This document shows positions 1-9,539 of a stretch of DNA of 64,000 bases, piece by piece. Source of the stretch: Avena insularis (taxonomy: Eukaryota; Streptophyta; Magnoliopsida; Poales; Poaceae); the NCBI GenBank assembly GCA_023614405.1, contig CM042686.1:465156740-465220739 (forward strand), read 5' to 3'. Position 1 is the stretch's first letter; each line of letters begins with the position of its first letter. Below the pieces are notes generated by a model. The model worked only from the letters and a program-made list of their open reading frames with translations. It was not told the DNA's origin and ran no database searches. The position numbers were made by a program, and so were the translations under genes.

Positions 1-654
1 CCATCAAATACAGCATCACCGCTTCCACGGCCACCTGCTGCCATGACTCGCAGTTACTCTATACCTTCAAACAGCCAACGGACACCTATTCTTACTGTGA
101 ATAAGTTGTTGGAGTCTAGGCATAGCAGAGAGAGCAGCGAAGTTTCCTCACCCCCACTGACACCTATATCTTTGGCAGATGTTTCCCGCAAATCAACAGC
201 AGAAACAACAATAGACAACAGAATAATAAAGGGTAAGTACCAACTGCTAAATAATGTGTTCTGTTACAAATTTATCTGTAAATATTGATTGCATCTCTAA
301 ATCTCCACCATAGTTTTTTCCTATTTTGAAATAACCAATCTGTCCTGAACTTTACAAGAAGCACTTGTTTCATTCCATTGTAGTTTTCGATCACAGTTGT
401 TGTGTTTCCCCCCACCTGTAGATATTAGATCTTTGCAATCATTTCATTTCATTATTGGTTTTTATCATCGCATTGTGGATACTTTTGGGGAAAACATCTA
501 GATCAAGGCATCATTCGGAAGTGAATAAAATCTACCCCACTCCTTGTTATCATTATTTTACAAGCTTACATTTAGACATATTCAATCTTTACTCAGCAAA
601 TACTACAAACAATATCTAACTGTATTCTATCCTTTAATTGCAGAAACCTCGTGA
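1..654 (+). CDS. C-terminal end of an unrecognised host gene (last two coding exons)
   Basis: The frame is open from base 1 to a clean splice donor: coding to 232, then GTAAGT from 233. The intron (233-643) has a pyrimidine-rich acceptor ending TTTAATTGCAG. The next exon starts at 644 and, in the phase left by the donor (one leftover base), gives three more codons and a TGA stop at 652-654. The visible tail is about 80 residues, low-complexity and rich in Ser, Pro and Thr, with an SSPPLTPIS stretch and the last residues IIKETS. Such tails are common on plant kinases and microtubule-associated proteins, but no domain is visible, so no function is assigned. An ATG at 43 is internal, since the frame is open upstream of it. 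The start of the gene lies left of the window. The splice signals and phase agreement are seen directly; that the gene is expressed is inferred. Confidence 0.65.
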
Positions 655-790
655 GCACTCATGGGTCCATAGCTTGTTTATAATTGTAGGTAATTTTGTA
701 TGTAACTAGCTTGCATTATAGGCTTCATTGAACAGTCTTGGTGTTTTTTGTGAAACCGAAAGATAAAATAAAGAGAAATATTTTATCACA
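655..790 (+). promoter_or_regulatory. 3' UTR with candidate poly(A) signal
   Basis: AT-rich sequence follows the stop codon, with a T-rich stretch (GTGTTTTTTG near 741) and an AATAAA hexamer at 767-772. This fits the 3' end of the gene at the left edge. The true cleavage site cannot be read from the sequence. Confidence 0.4.
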
Positions 791-1215
791 TTCACGGATG
801 AAATGCATGAATTCACTAACGGAAGGTATTTAACAGTTTGTTTGGACCTCTATTCAATAGCACTTTCCACCAAAATGATTATGGGCTGACATTTAAATCA
901 AGCCTGAATTGTGCTGGCCTACGAATCATATAATCATATGCATAAAAAATGCTTTGATACTCTCCTGACATAGTAATGTTGTATTCGTCCTGAATCGAGT
1001 CTAAGCTTGGTTATTTCTAAATGAATAGTCCACGTAGAGCTGGATGAGCACAATATTCATGGCAAACCAACCGGTCCGCATTTTGCCATTTGAAGAGTTA
1101 TGTACAATTTAGTACTCCTACTTGTAGAATTACCTAAAACGTGATTCTATGGTGCAACAGTACAGAAAAGAGCACCGATTTGGCATTGTACAATTCAGTT
1201 TGTACTCAAATATGC
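791..1215. other. Intergenic sequence, nothing recognised
   Basis: AT-rich sequence without an open frame of note, repeated unit or transposon end that I can support. Confidence 0.5.
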
Positions 1216-1217
1216 TA

Positions 1218-1311
1218 CTCCCTCGGATTCATAATAAGTGTCGGTGATTTTGTATTGTTTTAGTACAAAGTTTGTACTACATCTCCGACACTTATTCTGG
1301 ATCGGAGGGAG
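1218..1311. mobile_element. Stowaway MITE (94 bp)
   Basis: Terminal inverted repeats run inward from CTCCCTCGGATTCATAATAA on the left and from GGATCGGAGGGAG on the right, with matching inner parts (AATAAGTGTCGG and CCGACACTTATT). A TA dinucleotide flanks each side (1216-1217 and 1312-1313), as expected of the Tc1/mariner-type Stowaway group. It has no coding capacity. Confidence 0.9.
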
Positions 1312-1489
1312 TATAATAATCTTTGAGTTTTTACATTCCAAATGTCAAACTTCTATACAAACGTTGTTCACAAAATACAGCCTGGCTGTACATCAGAATT
1401 ACTGCTTTTTTTTAAAAAAAACGTACGAGCGAATCATCAAAACCAGTTCCCTAAAATCTCGTTAATTTAGCATAAATGTAAATGTAAAT

Positions 1490-2190
1490 GATCTCGTCAA
1501 GAACCACACAAGGAGCATTAGACAATGGCAAGGAAAACACTTCTTCCTGCACTCCCCCACCCCCTCACACCTCGGGTTTGGTTCCGTTGCCGGCCTACCT
1601 TGTCCAACACAGTGGCTCCGTGAGGCGATGTTTTTGCTCCCTAGACTCGATTTGGTGGATGTTGGGGCGGCTGCCTTGGAAGGTGGACTGTGCGAGCATA
1701 TCTACGACGAACGATGTGGCGGTGGTGATGGCCCTCTCTTTAGTTGTGTGCACGTCGAGGAGCAGATCGCGGGGGTTCCTACCGTTGGCGGTGCTTCGAC
1801 AAAGGCAGTTCCCATATCGTGTTCTAGAGACCTGGCTTGGAGGCAGCAGGCAGTCCGACTTACCGGGTGTAGTGTAGTGTGGAGGTTTTTCCGGGCGAAA
1901 GCTCGGCGCTTCGTGCCAATGGGGGCGATGCCTACGAGCATCATAACCCTCTTAGGGCGCTGTTGTGGGTACCTTCGCCGCACTAGGGCTCCGGCTGGCA
2001 ACACAACACGTCGTTACCCTTTCGGGGGTGTTGTCGTGGAGCCTCATGTTCCGGTGTCTTCAGTGGCAAGTTTGGTTCTCTTTGTTTTTTTGTTTTTTTA
2101 TCTTTGATTTGCTTTGTATGAGGTTTCTGGCATCACTTTGTATCGGTGCCGTTTGATTTTATTTATAAAGTGTGACGAAAGCTTGCTGGA
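1490..2190 (+). mobile_element. LINE 3'-end fragment (non-coding, GC-rich)
   Basis: A GC-rich block in AT-rich surroundings holds the run GGCGAAAGCTCGG and repeated GGCGATG/GTCGT-type phrases. It ends in a T-rich stretch and TTTATTTATAAAG followed by GTGTGACGAAAGC. From memory, grass LINE 3' regions have this character and end in TTTATAAAGCGGGGCGAAAGC-like tails. No RT is present, so this would be a 5'-truncated copy. Target duplications were not found. Frames in the block are overlapping GC-rich artefacts and are not annotated. Confidence 0.45.
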
Positions 2191-2591
2191 AGGAAATGAT
2201 GTACTTCTATGTAGCATCGATGCCCAATTTTCATGATATCGTTGGCACTAGAAAAGAAGTTATCCGTGCAATAAGCCATGGCACCCATAAAAAGTTCTGA
2301 GATTCTGCATCCAAATACTTCGGTTCCTGTCTCCTTCCCGTTGCAAGCATCACAATACTTGATCGACACGCGTAGAAAATGAGGAATGGGTGGAAAGTTG
2401 TCTGAAGTCAACTGCCCCTTGCTAACTCGATAAGGCCAAGATGCTCTCTGAAAGGAGAAACTCGGGTCTCGGAAAGCAAATTGCGACTCTCCCGCGCCTG
2501 CCGTCTGATTGTCGAAAACTGACTGAATGTGCATAGTTGGATGTCCTGGAGTCGCAAGAACAGTTACATGGCAACGTGAAATTTTGTCCAT
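2163..2591 (-). CDS. Unrecognised 142-codon open frame, possible gene fragment
   Basis: An uninterrupted minus-strand frame begins at an ATG at 2591 and ends at a TAA at 2163-2165. Its composition looks protein-like rather than random: it has varied residues, a CDACNG pair of cysteines and well-spread aromatics. No family is recognised. The last codons and the stop lie inside the tail of the neighbouring LINE fragment, so the original 3' end seems to have been lost. Upstream of the ATG the frame soon closes. It could be a captured or decayed exon, or a chance frame. Confidence 0.22.
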   Translation of the reverse strand: MDKISRCHVTVLATPGHPTMHIQSVFDNQTAGAGESQFAFRDPSFSFQRASWPYRVSKGQLTSDNFPPIPHFLRVSIKYCDACNGKETGTEVFGCRISELFMGAMAYCTDNFFSSANDIMKIGHRCYIEVHHFLPASFRHTL

Positions 2592-3594
2592 ATGACAAAA
2601 TGTTTCACCAATCCATACACCCTAGAGTGATTTTCCATTACCCAAAAGATAGAGGAATCCATTCATCTTGATCAGACAAGCCTTCTTAACTATGAATTAC
2701 CCAAAGGTCAAACTGGAGGGAGCAACTAACTTTAGATAGCCGTGGACGACACCGCCTCGTTCTCACATAAAGAAGGCAGAAGGAGTCTGCAAGGGAAATG
2801 AATTCCTCTCCAAAATGATGCTACATATCAAAAGGGAATATATCGAGATTTTCCTTCGATTGCGTGGATCACCATATACCTTTTCTTTATCAAAAATGGA
2901 AAATCCAATGATAACTGTTGCCTTTGTGCTGTTCCACAACTGTATGTACCTATCGCCATTTGGGACCTTAGCCTCTCAAACCTTCCCCCTTAGCCTAGTG
3001 AACTGAATATATCCAGGTACCATGGAACATATATATAAGTCAATGATCGGTATCTGGCAAAGTTGTGGATGGCGGCAAACTGATAAGTTAGCATCCAAGT
3101 CCCCGCATTTTCGTTATAAATAGCACAGAACGCAAGCGGCAATACCACACGATCATCGGCAGGAAGAAGAGGGGCCTTGCATGAGGGCCAGAGCCTGCCT
3201 TCTCTGGTAGCCAAGGATGACTTGCCTATATGCTCTTCCTGAAGCCCCTGTTTTATTACATGGCTGGTTTCAGATGAGCTTCATGATAGGCGGTCACCTT
3301 GGCTAGCCTGAGTGGCTCTTGTCTTTCATGGAAGGCCTCTCCTTCTCATTCTCTGCTATTCTATCACAGGTTCTGTGCAATTGATTTGTTCTGGACACAT
3401 GTACAATCAATGGTTATCCGAGCTTTGATATGTTCTGCACTTCATGTTTTCTTCTATAAGTTTTTTTTTTGGTTTTTTTTTTTGCTGCCGATTGCAGATA
3501 GAGTACTTATGATGGACTACCCCTAAGCCCTAAGGTTTGTTCTGTAATGTTCAGTGGTTCGCTGCTTTGGATGTCATCTCAGTCTAATTTGTAC
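2592..3594. other. Intergenic sequence, nothing recognised
   Basis: Mixed-composition DNA with short frames on both strands only. I see no transposon termini, RNA gene or splice-consistent exon series. A T-rich stretch (3460-3485) may be an old poly(A/T) tail. Confidence 0.4.
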
Positions 3595-3648
3595 TTGCTT
3601 TGACTGTCATCTCTGCTCAATTTGCTTTGACTGTCATCTCTGCTCAAT
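3595..3648 (+). repeat. 27-bp unit tandemly duplicated
   Basis: The unit beginning TTGCTTTGACTGTCATCTCT occurs at 3595-3621 and again, head to tail, at 3622-3648 with no visible mismatch. A related ATGTCATCTCAGTCTAATTT lies just upstream at 3571. Confidence 0.85.
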
Positions 3649-3964
3649 TCTAGAGGTTGCAGATATATTGCAACTCCAACAAGACAGCCGGCTGTCCCCA
3701 GTGCCAGATCGTGCAATCACGGTCACGGGTTAGCTGTGGACTACCCTGTCAAATTTGTTGTGATAAAAAGTTATGACGTTATTCCCAGTCCCAGAGCATT
3801 GTTGTGCATCAAAGCACAAATTCGTCATGCCCATACCCTAATAGCTTCTCAACCTGTTTCGGATGGTCAAAAGCATCAAAGCTTTTGTTTATACAAGTTA
3901 TATTTCTGAACAGAGGGAGTACACTAGAAATTCTCGCTCCGCATGTGTTTCTGGCGCAGAATGC
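3649..3964. other. Intergenic, with a possible Stowaway end relic
   Basis: The run TTCTGAACAGAGGGAGTAC near 3908 resembles the right terminus of Stowaway MITEs, but no matching left terminus was found. The remainder shows nothing recognisable. Confidence 0.3.
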
Positions 3965-4455
3965 TGGCTCTGGCCTGTAGATTGTCCTCTGTAGCACAAA
4001 CTTCCACCCATCCCAATCAGTCTGCCTTCATCAAAGGTAGAAGTATTTTGGATAGTATTTTGCGGTGCTCCACGAGATCTTGTATGAGGCCAACTTCACA
4101 ATAGATAAATCGACTTTGAAAAAGCCTACGACAGGGTAAGCTAGAGTTTTCTAGAAGAAGTTCTGTGTTGGAAAGGTTTTGACCCTTTCTGGATTAGCTA
4201 GGTGATGCAAATGGTCAGGGGCGGCCAAACAATAATTAACATCGGGGACATGGACCTTTCTTCCACAATGTTAGGGGAGTGCACCAGGGTGACCCACTCC
4301 CCCCAACTCTTTTTAAGTATGTGATTGAAGCTTTGGCTGCAATGATTGATGAGGCATGTGCAGCGGGTCATATTCATGGGGTGTCCCCTTAGTTGGTTGA
4401 GGGTGGCATCTCCCATCTCCGATACGCTCATGATACACTCATTTTGATGCGCAAC
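3965..4455 (+). pseudogene. LINE ORF2 reverse transcriptase relic, 5' part
   Basis: Translated pieces match the order of non-LTR (L1-type) plant reverse transcriptase. NQSAFIKGR is at 4015-4041, a degraded FEKAYDRV block near 4115-4135, HQGDPL-like remains near 4285-4300, and the catalytic box at 4423-4434 reads Y-A-H-D, where active enzymes have Y-A-D-D. Several stops and frame changes break the gene. The copy is cut by the solo LTR at 4461 and continues at 5475. It would have encoded the endonuclease/RT polyprotein of a LINE; this copy cannot be functional. Confidence 0.8.
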
Positions 4456-4460
4456 GATCA

Positions 4461-5469
4461 TGTTGAAAATATGAGCAATTTAACACAATATTTAATCAAA
4501 ATAAACAGTAGATAAAACATGACTAAAAATATAGGAATAAAAGCAGTCATGTATCTATAGGATAAATAGTAGTAAGTAGCAATTCTAAACAGATTTCTAC
4601 GAATAGTATGAGAGATATGTTTCTCAGAATATGAAGCATGATCTAAACAAGATAAGTGAACGTAGCATACGATCCAGCAGAGGAACCACTGTTGATGTTG
4701 CGGTTGGTGTTGGAGTTGTTGTTGGCCATGTCATCGAAGAGGTCGTCGACATTGGGAAAGTAGTCGTCGTTTGGGAAGAAGTCGTCAACGTTCGCGTAGG
4801 AGCCCGTGATGAAGCCACTAGTCGCGCGTGAGCGCTCTCCCAAAACCTTATCGTCCATTCTCCCCTACGGGACAACGGGTTCCGGAAGCCTACTGTCCTA
4901 ACTCACGGTGCACGTCGCAAGCCGGGACGGGAAAAACTTGGTGGTCGCTCAGAGCTCTGGAACAGGAGGAAGTAGATGAGTGTTGGTGTGTCTGAGAGTA
5001 GGCGTGACCTCTCTCTTATATGCACGAGTTGAGGAGGTGGACAAACAGCTCAGGGAGACGAAAAAGAGATGGGAGGTGAACCGAATAGGCTGCAGCCGAA
5101 GCCGAGCATCCTCCACTGAGTTCGTATTAATGAGCCACTCATTTTCCACTAAATTCGTATTAAAAATCCACTACACAGACTGTACAACTTCTATTCATGC
5201 GTGGAAGAATAAAACTCGGCTCGATGAGATTCCCGCAACCCGTGGCGCGCACGCGTGACATGGCGACACAAGCGAGGAGGCGGAGGAGTGCGCGTTTATA
5301 TATATTCTCTTCTCAAGCCTGTACAAGTGGTGCCACTCAACTAGCAATGTGGACTAAACTTTTGTCTCACCTCTTGCCTACATGAATTGGCCAAGTGGGC
5401 CTCTAGAATTTTAGGAATTTTTGACATGTTATAAATGAGCTGGGCCTATTTTTAGGCAAAATTCCAACG
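4461..5469. mobile_element. Solo LTR inserted in the LINE
   Basis: The block begins TGTTGAAAATATG and ends ATTCCAACG, an inverted-terminus pair with the last base of the expected CA changed. It is flanked by GATCA (4456-4460) and GATCC (5470-5474), a 5-bp target duplication with one mismatch. Removing the block and one flank copy rejoins the LINE RT frame in phase, which independently supports the borders. At 1009 bp with no internal coding region it is best explained as a solo LTR left by LTR-LTR recombination. A minus-strand frame at 4643-4858 (starting MDDKVLGERSRA) and GC-rich sequence to 4940 are part of the LTR. The family is not identified. Confidence 0.8.
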
Positions 5470-5720
5470 GATCCTTGGGACATCATGAACCTCAAGTTTA
5501 TGCTACTCTCCTTCGAATCAATGTTAGGTTTAAAAGTTAACTTTGGTAAGTCTGAAGCTTTTGTGTTAGTATCTGATTAGGAAGAGTTATTCTCAACTGC
5601 AAACTAGGCCCAACCTATGACCTACTTGGGCATGCTGGTAGATGAGGGTAAACTTAACATGGCTGCTTTTAGCCTTCTGATAATCAAAGTAGCTAAAAAG
5701 GTTGATCCCTGGAAGGGTAA

Positions 5721-5771
5721 GAACTCGTCATGAGGACGAGCTAGGATGGGAACTCGTCATGGGGACGAGCT
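5721..5771 (+). repeat. Two copies of a 22-bp near-palindromic unit
   Basis: The unit GAACTCGTCATG-R-GGACGAGCT occurs at 5721-5742 and 5750-5771 with one base difference. Each copy is a short inverted repeat (CTCGTC ... GACGAG). It interrupts the LINE coding frame. Confidence 0.85.
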
Positions 5772-5913
5772 ATCTTAATTCAGTGCTTATCTAGCTTGTC
5801 ATGATATTGTATGACCTTTTACCATTTGCAAGATGGGGTTCATGGAGACTTCGACAAGGTCATATCAAGATTCTTTTGGGCAAAATACAAGAAAAAACAG
5901 AAATACCACATGG

Positions 5914-5987
5914 CACATGCTTAAATGGGTTGCGATGTGTTTTCCAAAGGCACATGCTTAAATGGGTTGCGATGTGTTTTCCAAAGG
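5914..5987 (+). repeat. 37-bp perfect tandem duplication in LINE ORF2
   Basis: The unit starting CACATGCTTAAATGGGTTGC is present at 5914-5950 and immediately again at 5951-5987 with no mismatch seen. Because 37 is not a multiple of three, it shifts the LINE frame. Confidence 0.9.
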
Positions 5988-7085
5988 ATAATGGTGGGAT
6001 AGGATTCACTAACACAACATTGATGAACGACCGCTTGATGGAAAATGGGCATAGAAAGTTTTTAATGCTTTAGTTGGGGAACCTTCATAAGAAATATATG
6101 CAACGTAGAATTCTGACTTCGACTAGATCTATGCATGGCTCTGAATTGGAAATCGATTTTGATGTTGAGAAACCTTTTGAGGGTTGGGGCACGTCACCTG
6201 GTGGGAAATGGAGAACGGTATTCTGGTTGGGTAGATGGATCTACCAAATTCCTCTACTAGAGAAGTACCCTGGCTTCTTTGTGGTTTGTGGGAACACGGT
6301 TATCTTGGTACCTAGCTAATGTCCTTAACAGTGATCTGGGTCGGCCCATCTTTAGAAGTACTCTAGGACCACAGGATGTGGTTGAATGGAGATCACTTTA
6401 GGCTGATCTGGCCATTGTTCAGCTAGATTGGGACGAAGACCGTTTGACATGGTTGCTAGAATTGTTTGGCCAGTTCTCCACGGGTTCATTGTAAAAGGCA
6501 CTTCACGAGGGGTTGTGGTGTTCCCCTTTAAGGAGCTTTGGAAGATTAGGGTTCCTTTAAAAATCAAGCATTTCATTTGGCCACTTTCTCATGGTTGACT
6601 CCCTAGCGGTGACCAGGTGCAGAAGCATCGCGGTCCCGGCGATGGGCTTTGCCCCTATCAAGAAGGTGAAGATCAAAACCATATCATGTCCAAGTGTTCC
6701 CTAGCCTCGATGTTTTGGAAATACTTTCGTGAGTATTTAGGGTTACACATGGGCTCTCAATCCTTCTCGTATTTCTTTGCTATGAATTGCCTTCGTGGCA
6801 TTGGCTCCATGGCATGCTCTCCTTCGGGGCATCTCGGTCTTATCGTGAAGGGTGTTATGGATTTCCTTTGTGGCATTGGCTTGGTCCCTCTGGGCGATTA
6901 GAAACAATGCCCTAATAGAGGGTAAATTTATCTCTTCGCCATGTGATGGTATTTTTATAATTACTGTCTTTTGCAGCTGTGGTCTTCGTTGAGAAGGCAG
7001 TCGGAGAGAGAAGCTATCTATTCCCTAATTGAGGTGATCAAGGCAAATTATCAGGACCTTTGAATATATTAGAATATATGATAAT

Positions 7086-7588
7086 AAACTACAATGTTTA
7101 TGGATGCGTTTTACATGCATCGCCGCTAAGTACTCCAACGCGGCGTTGCCTTGCATTCCCGAGCTCCATGGCCTCGCGCGATGGATGCTCACCACCGCCA
7201 AAAACCCCCACTCTCCCACGCGGGTTCACTCTCTGCCGTCGAGCTCCGAGCGCTCGCCCGCTAAAATCTCGGCGCCGACGAACTCTCCCCGCATCGCCTC
7301 TCGAACCCTATCTATGAGACTGAAACAAAATACGGACGGGTAAGAGAGAGGGATGCAACTCCTGTCCCGGTACGCCTTGCCACGTGGGACTGTCGGAACT
7401 TCACGTGCGATCCATGTTGATCAAACGGACGTGGTTTGATGGCTCGATCGAGCTAACAAGGTCTTGATTGGTTTTGAGCATTTGGTAACGCGTTTAGGCA
7501 TGCGTACCTAGACAACTCTACGTCAATTAATTTGGGGCGAAAAAAGTATGGAAAATGATTCCCTTCCTCCGGACGATCAACGATAATT
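7086..7588. other. Intergenic with a GC-rich island (about 7130-7320)
   Basis: The island at 7130-7320 is rich in CpG and codon-like Ala/Ser/Pro stretches in several frames, as in grass first exons or promoters, but no start, splice pattern or known domain can be supported. Positions 7330-7588 show nothing recognisable. Confidence 0.35.
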
Positions 7589-8099
7589 AAGGATGGCAAT
7601 TTTACCCATAGGTATAGGTACCTGTGGGTATCATACTCGCATGGATAGGGTATGAGTATACTTTTATACCCACGGGTAATATCCATACCCTACCCGTTAA
7701 GTTACGGGTACGGGAACGGGTATAGATTTGTACCATGGGTATACCCATACCTAGCCGTTTAAATTGGCATGTCAAACTTACATGTGGAGTGACGACCTAT
7801 GCGGCCAAGAAGGCTAGGGATAAGTATGCGATTGCGAATTCTAAACTTCGATACTTTCATATACTCGTCTACCTATTATTAAGTAGATACAATTGTATGT
7901 TTTTAAATATATATTATTGATGAACGTAAAATTGTGAATAACTTGTATACTATTAGATCTATCCACTGGGTACCCAATGGGTATGGGTACCCGGCGAGTA
8001 AGTTTTATACCCGCGGTTACGGGTATGGGTAAACTTTTGTACCCATTGACTACACAGGTATGGGTATGGTATTGCTCTATCCTGCCCATTGTCATCCTT
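7589..8099. mobile_element. Non-autonomous DNA transposon (MITE-like) with GGGTA-type subterminal repeats
   Basis: The ends form an imperfect inverted repeat (AAGGATGGCAAT on the left, ATTGTCATCCTT on the right). Inside each end are many copies of GGGTAYGGGTA or its complement (7605-7745 and 7965-8070). The flanks AACGATAATT (7579-7588) and AACGATGATC (8100-8109) match at 8 of 10 bases, a plausible target duplication. No transposase is present. Elements starting GGATGGCAATGGGTA are widespread in plants; I think they are hAT-related, but an 8-10 bp duplication could also fit Mutator. Confidence 0.7.
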
Positions 8100-8109
8100 A
8101 ACGATGATC

Positions 8110-8540
8110 GTCTGGGTTGGGATCGCGCGTACGTGCGTCACCCTCCTGTGGGACCCACCCCAACACCAGCTTCCTTATCACTTTCACGGACGGAGACCAA
8201 ATCGAGAGGGCGCTCGGCCTCGCCGCCAGCGACCACCACCGTCCCCAGCCGGCCTCGCCTCCCCTCGCCAGTCTCGCCTCCCCTCCCCTCCCCTCGGCCT
8301 CACCTCGCTGCCCATCGCCAGCGACCACCACCATTGTTCGTGGCGCTAGCGACCACCGCCACCGCCGCCTCTTCCTTGTACGCGTCGCCGCTGTCGCCGC
8401 CTGCCTTGCTGCTGGCCGGAGCAACCCCGCTCCCCCCAGCGCGCGCCTCTGCTTCTCTCTGGCGACGAGCCTTCCGCCACTCCTCTATCTCCATAGCCTA
8501 GGGTTCCTTCATAGGTGGCCGCTGCTGCAATGAACAATGG
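8110..8540 (+). other. GC-rich low-complexity block, possible captured gene fragment
   Basis: Long runs of CCTCGCC, GCCACCGCC and similar give Pro/Ala/Ser-rich open frames on both strands, so no single frame can be preferred. It sits between a MITE and the TTTTGCTACA block. It may be a first exon or promoter of a host gene carried by a transposon. Confidence 0.3.
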
Positions 8541-9200
8541 TGCTGCTCCCTACCACATTGGCAATTTTTGCTACCTGCTGTGGTCAAATTTGCTACATAC
8601 GGTTGTCGTTGTTGCTACATATGACGGACTATTTTGCTACATAGCATGTTTTTGCGATAATGTTTCCGGCAAATTCAGTTTTTGCTACATTCTTTTATTT
8701 TTTTGCTACATTTGTTTTCTGATTTTGCTACAATATCGGTTTTTTTTCGCTACACGACATCCCTGCGCTGTCGGACACCAGGTGTCCGGCGATGTTTGCG
8801 GAAGAGAGTCTCCGGTAGGAAGTTAGTTTTTTGCTACATTAGAAGAACTTTGTTGCTACAACTTTCTTGTGGTTTTGCTACAACAGTGTCAAGTTTTTGC
8901 TTCAAGGTCTTAGGCGAGAGTCACCAGCGAGTTTTTTCCGACGATGTCTCCAGGTATGGATATGGAAAATACAGGATTTCGGATCCTAGCGGGAAAAGGA
9001 GGGAGCGAAGTCGCTTTTGCTTCATTAGCACAATTTTTTTGCTGCATGGCTTTCGGCGAGGTCTCCGGCGAGATCTCCGGCAGGACGTTCTATTTTTAAA
9101 ACGAATCATTTTTTTTCTTTAAAAACAAAAGCGAAAACATATGTAGAAAAATAGGTGTTTTGCAGCAAAATCGGGATTTGAGGCGACACGTGGCACGCGG
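8541..9200. repeat. Block with iterated TTTTGCTACA motif, probable non-autonomous DNA transposon
   Basis: About a dozen copies of (T)TTTGCTACA or one-base variants occur between 8566 and 9040, some separated by CCGGCGA/TCCGGC phrases. The block closes with GCGACACGTGGCACGCG near 9182. Similar arrays are common in Triticeae, to my memory inside Mutator-like or unclassified elements. Terminal inverted repeats and target duplications were not identified, so the borders are approximate. Frames in it are broken and low-complexity. Confidence 0.5.
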
Positions 9201-9275
9201 GGAGGAGGACGATGGGACGCCCCATCGCCCCATCATCCGGGAGACGTCTAGCGTCATCCAAAAAGTATGTATTTC

Positions 9276-9539
9276 GTGAGTACAGGTTGGAGCTGTACTT
9301 ACGTGTCGACATATCGAGTTTGGGGACGAAACGGATAGGCACAACCGCACAAGACCACCGTGATGATAATAACTAATAAGAAAACAAAAATCGAACGTAC
9401 CTGAAGTCATCGTGCGAACAAGCTATACAGAGCAACCTAGAATAGCCTCCTCTTTTATTGTATTCTTCCTGAAGCTTGGAACACCAATACACCCACAAGA
9501 GAGAGAGAGAGGTAGACGGACAAGAGCCTAAACTGCAGC
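9276..9539 (+). promoter_or_regulatory. 5' flank / 5' UTR of CYSTM copy 1
   Basis: This stretch is collinear with 15219-15478 ahead of the pseudogene, beginning GAGTACAGGTTGGAG in both. It ends with a GA microsatellite (9499-9510) typical of plant 5' UTRs. Left of 9276 the two copies share nothing. Confidence 0.45.

Larger units (their letters stand above)
5475..7085 (+). pseudogene. LINE ORF2 relic, RT thumb to zf-RVT 3' part
   Basis: This continues the LINE from before the solo LTR. The reading shows the RT tail (LKVNFGKSEA near 5530; YLGMLVDEGKL near 5620), the downstream conserved region (PKDNGGIGFTNTTLMNDRL near 5980-6040), and a C-terminal zinc-binding RT-associated domain (IKHFIWP near 6560, then CPYQEGEDQNHIMSKC near 6650-6695). 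In that domain the second cysteine of the usual CxxC pair is missing. Many stops and frameshifts occur. Local duplications at 5721-5771 and 5914-5987 lie inside it. The 3' end is placed near 7085 because LINE-like coding ends around 6930 and composition changes after 7085. Confidence 0.75.

Noticed and set aside
1488..2107. Overlapping plus- and minus-strand frames of 100-160 codons
   Set aside because: They arise from GC-rich LINE non-coding sequence. Several frames are open at once on both strands and none has a recognisable domain.
4624..4875. Three overlapping frames (Thr-rich, Val-rich and Asn/Asp-rich) in the solo LTR
   Set aside because: Low-complexity and mutually overlapping. They sit within the LTR; only the Asn/Asp-rich one could be a leader peptide and it has no upstream support.
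8098..8537. Arg/Pro/Ala-rich frames on both strands
   Set aside because: Composition artefacts of a CpG-rich low-complexity block; no frame is preferred.
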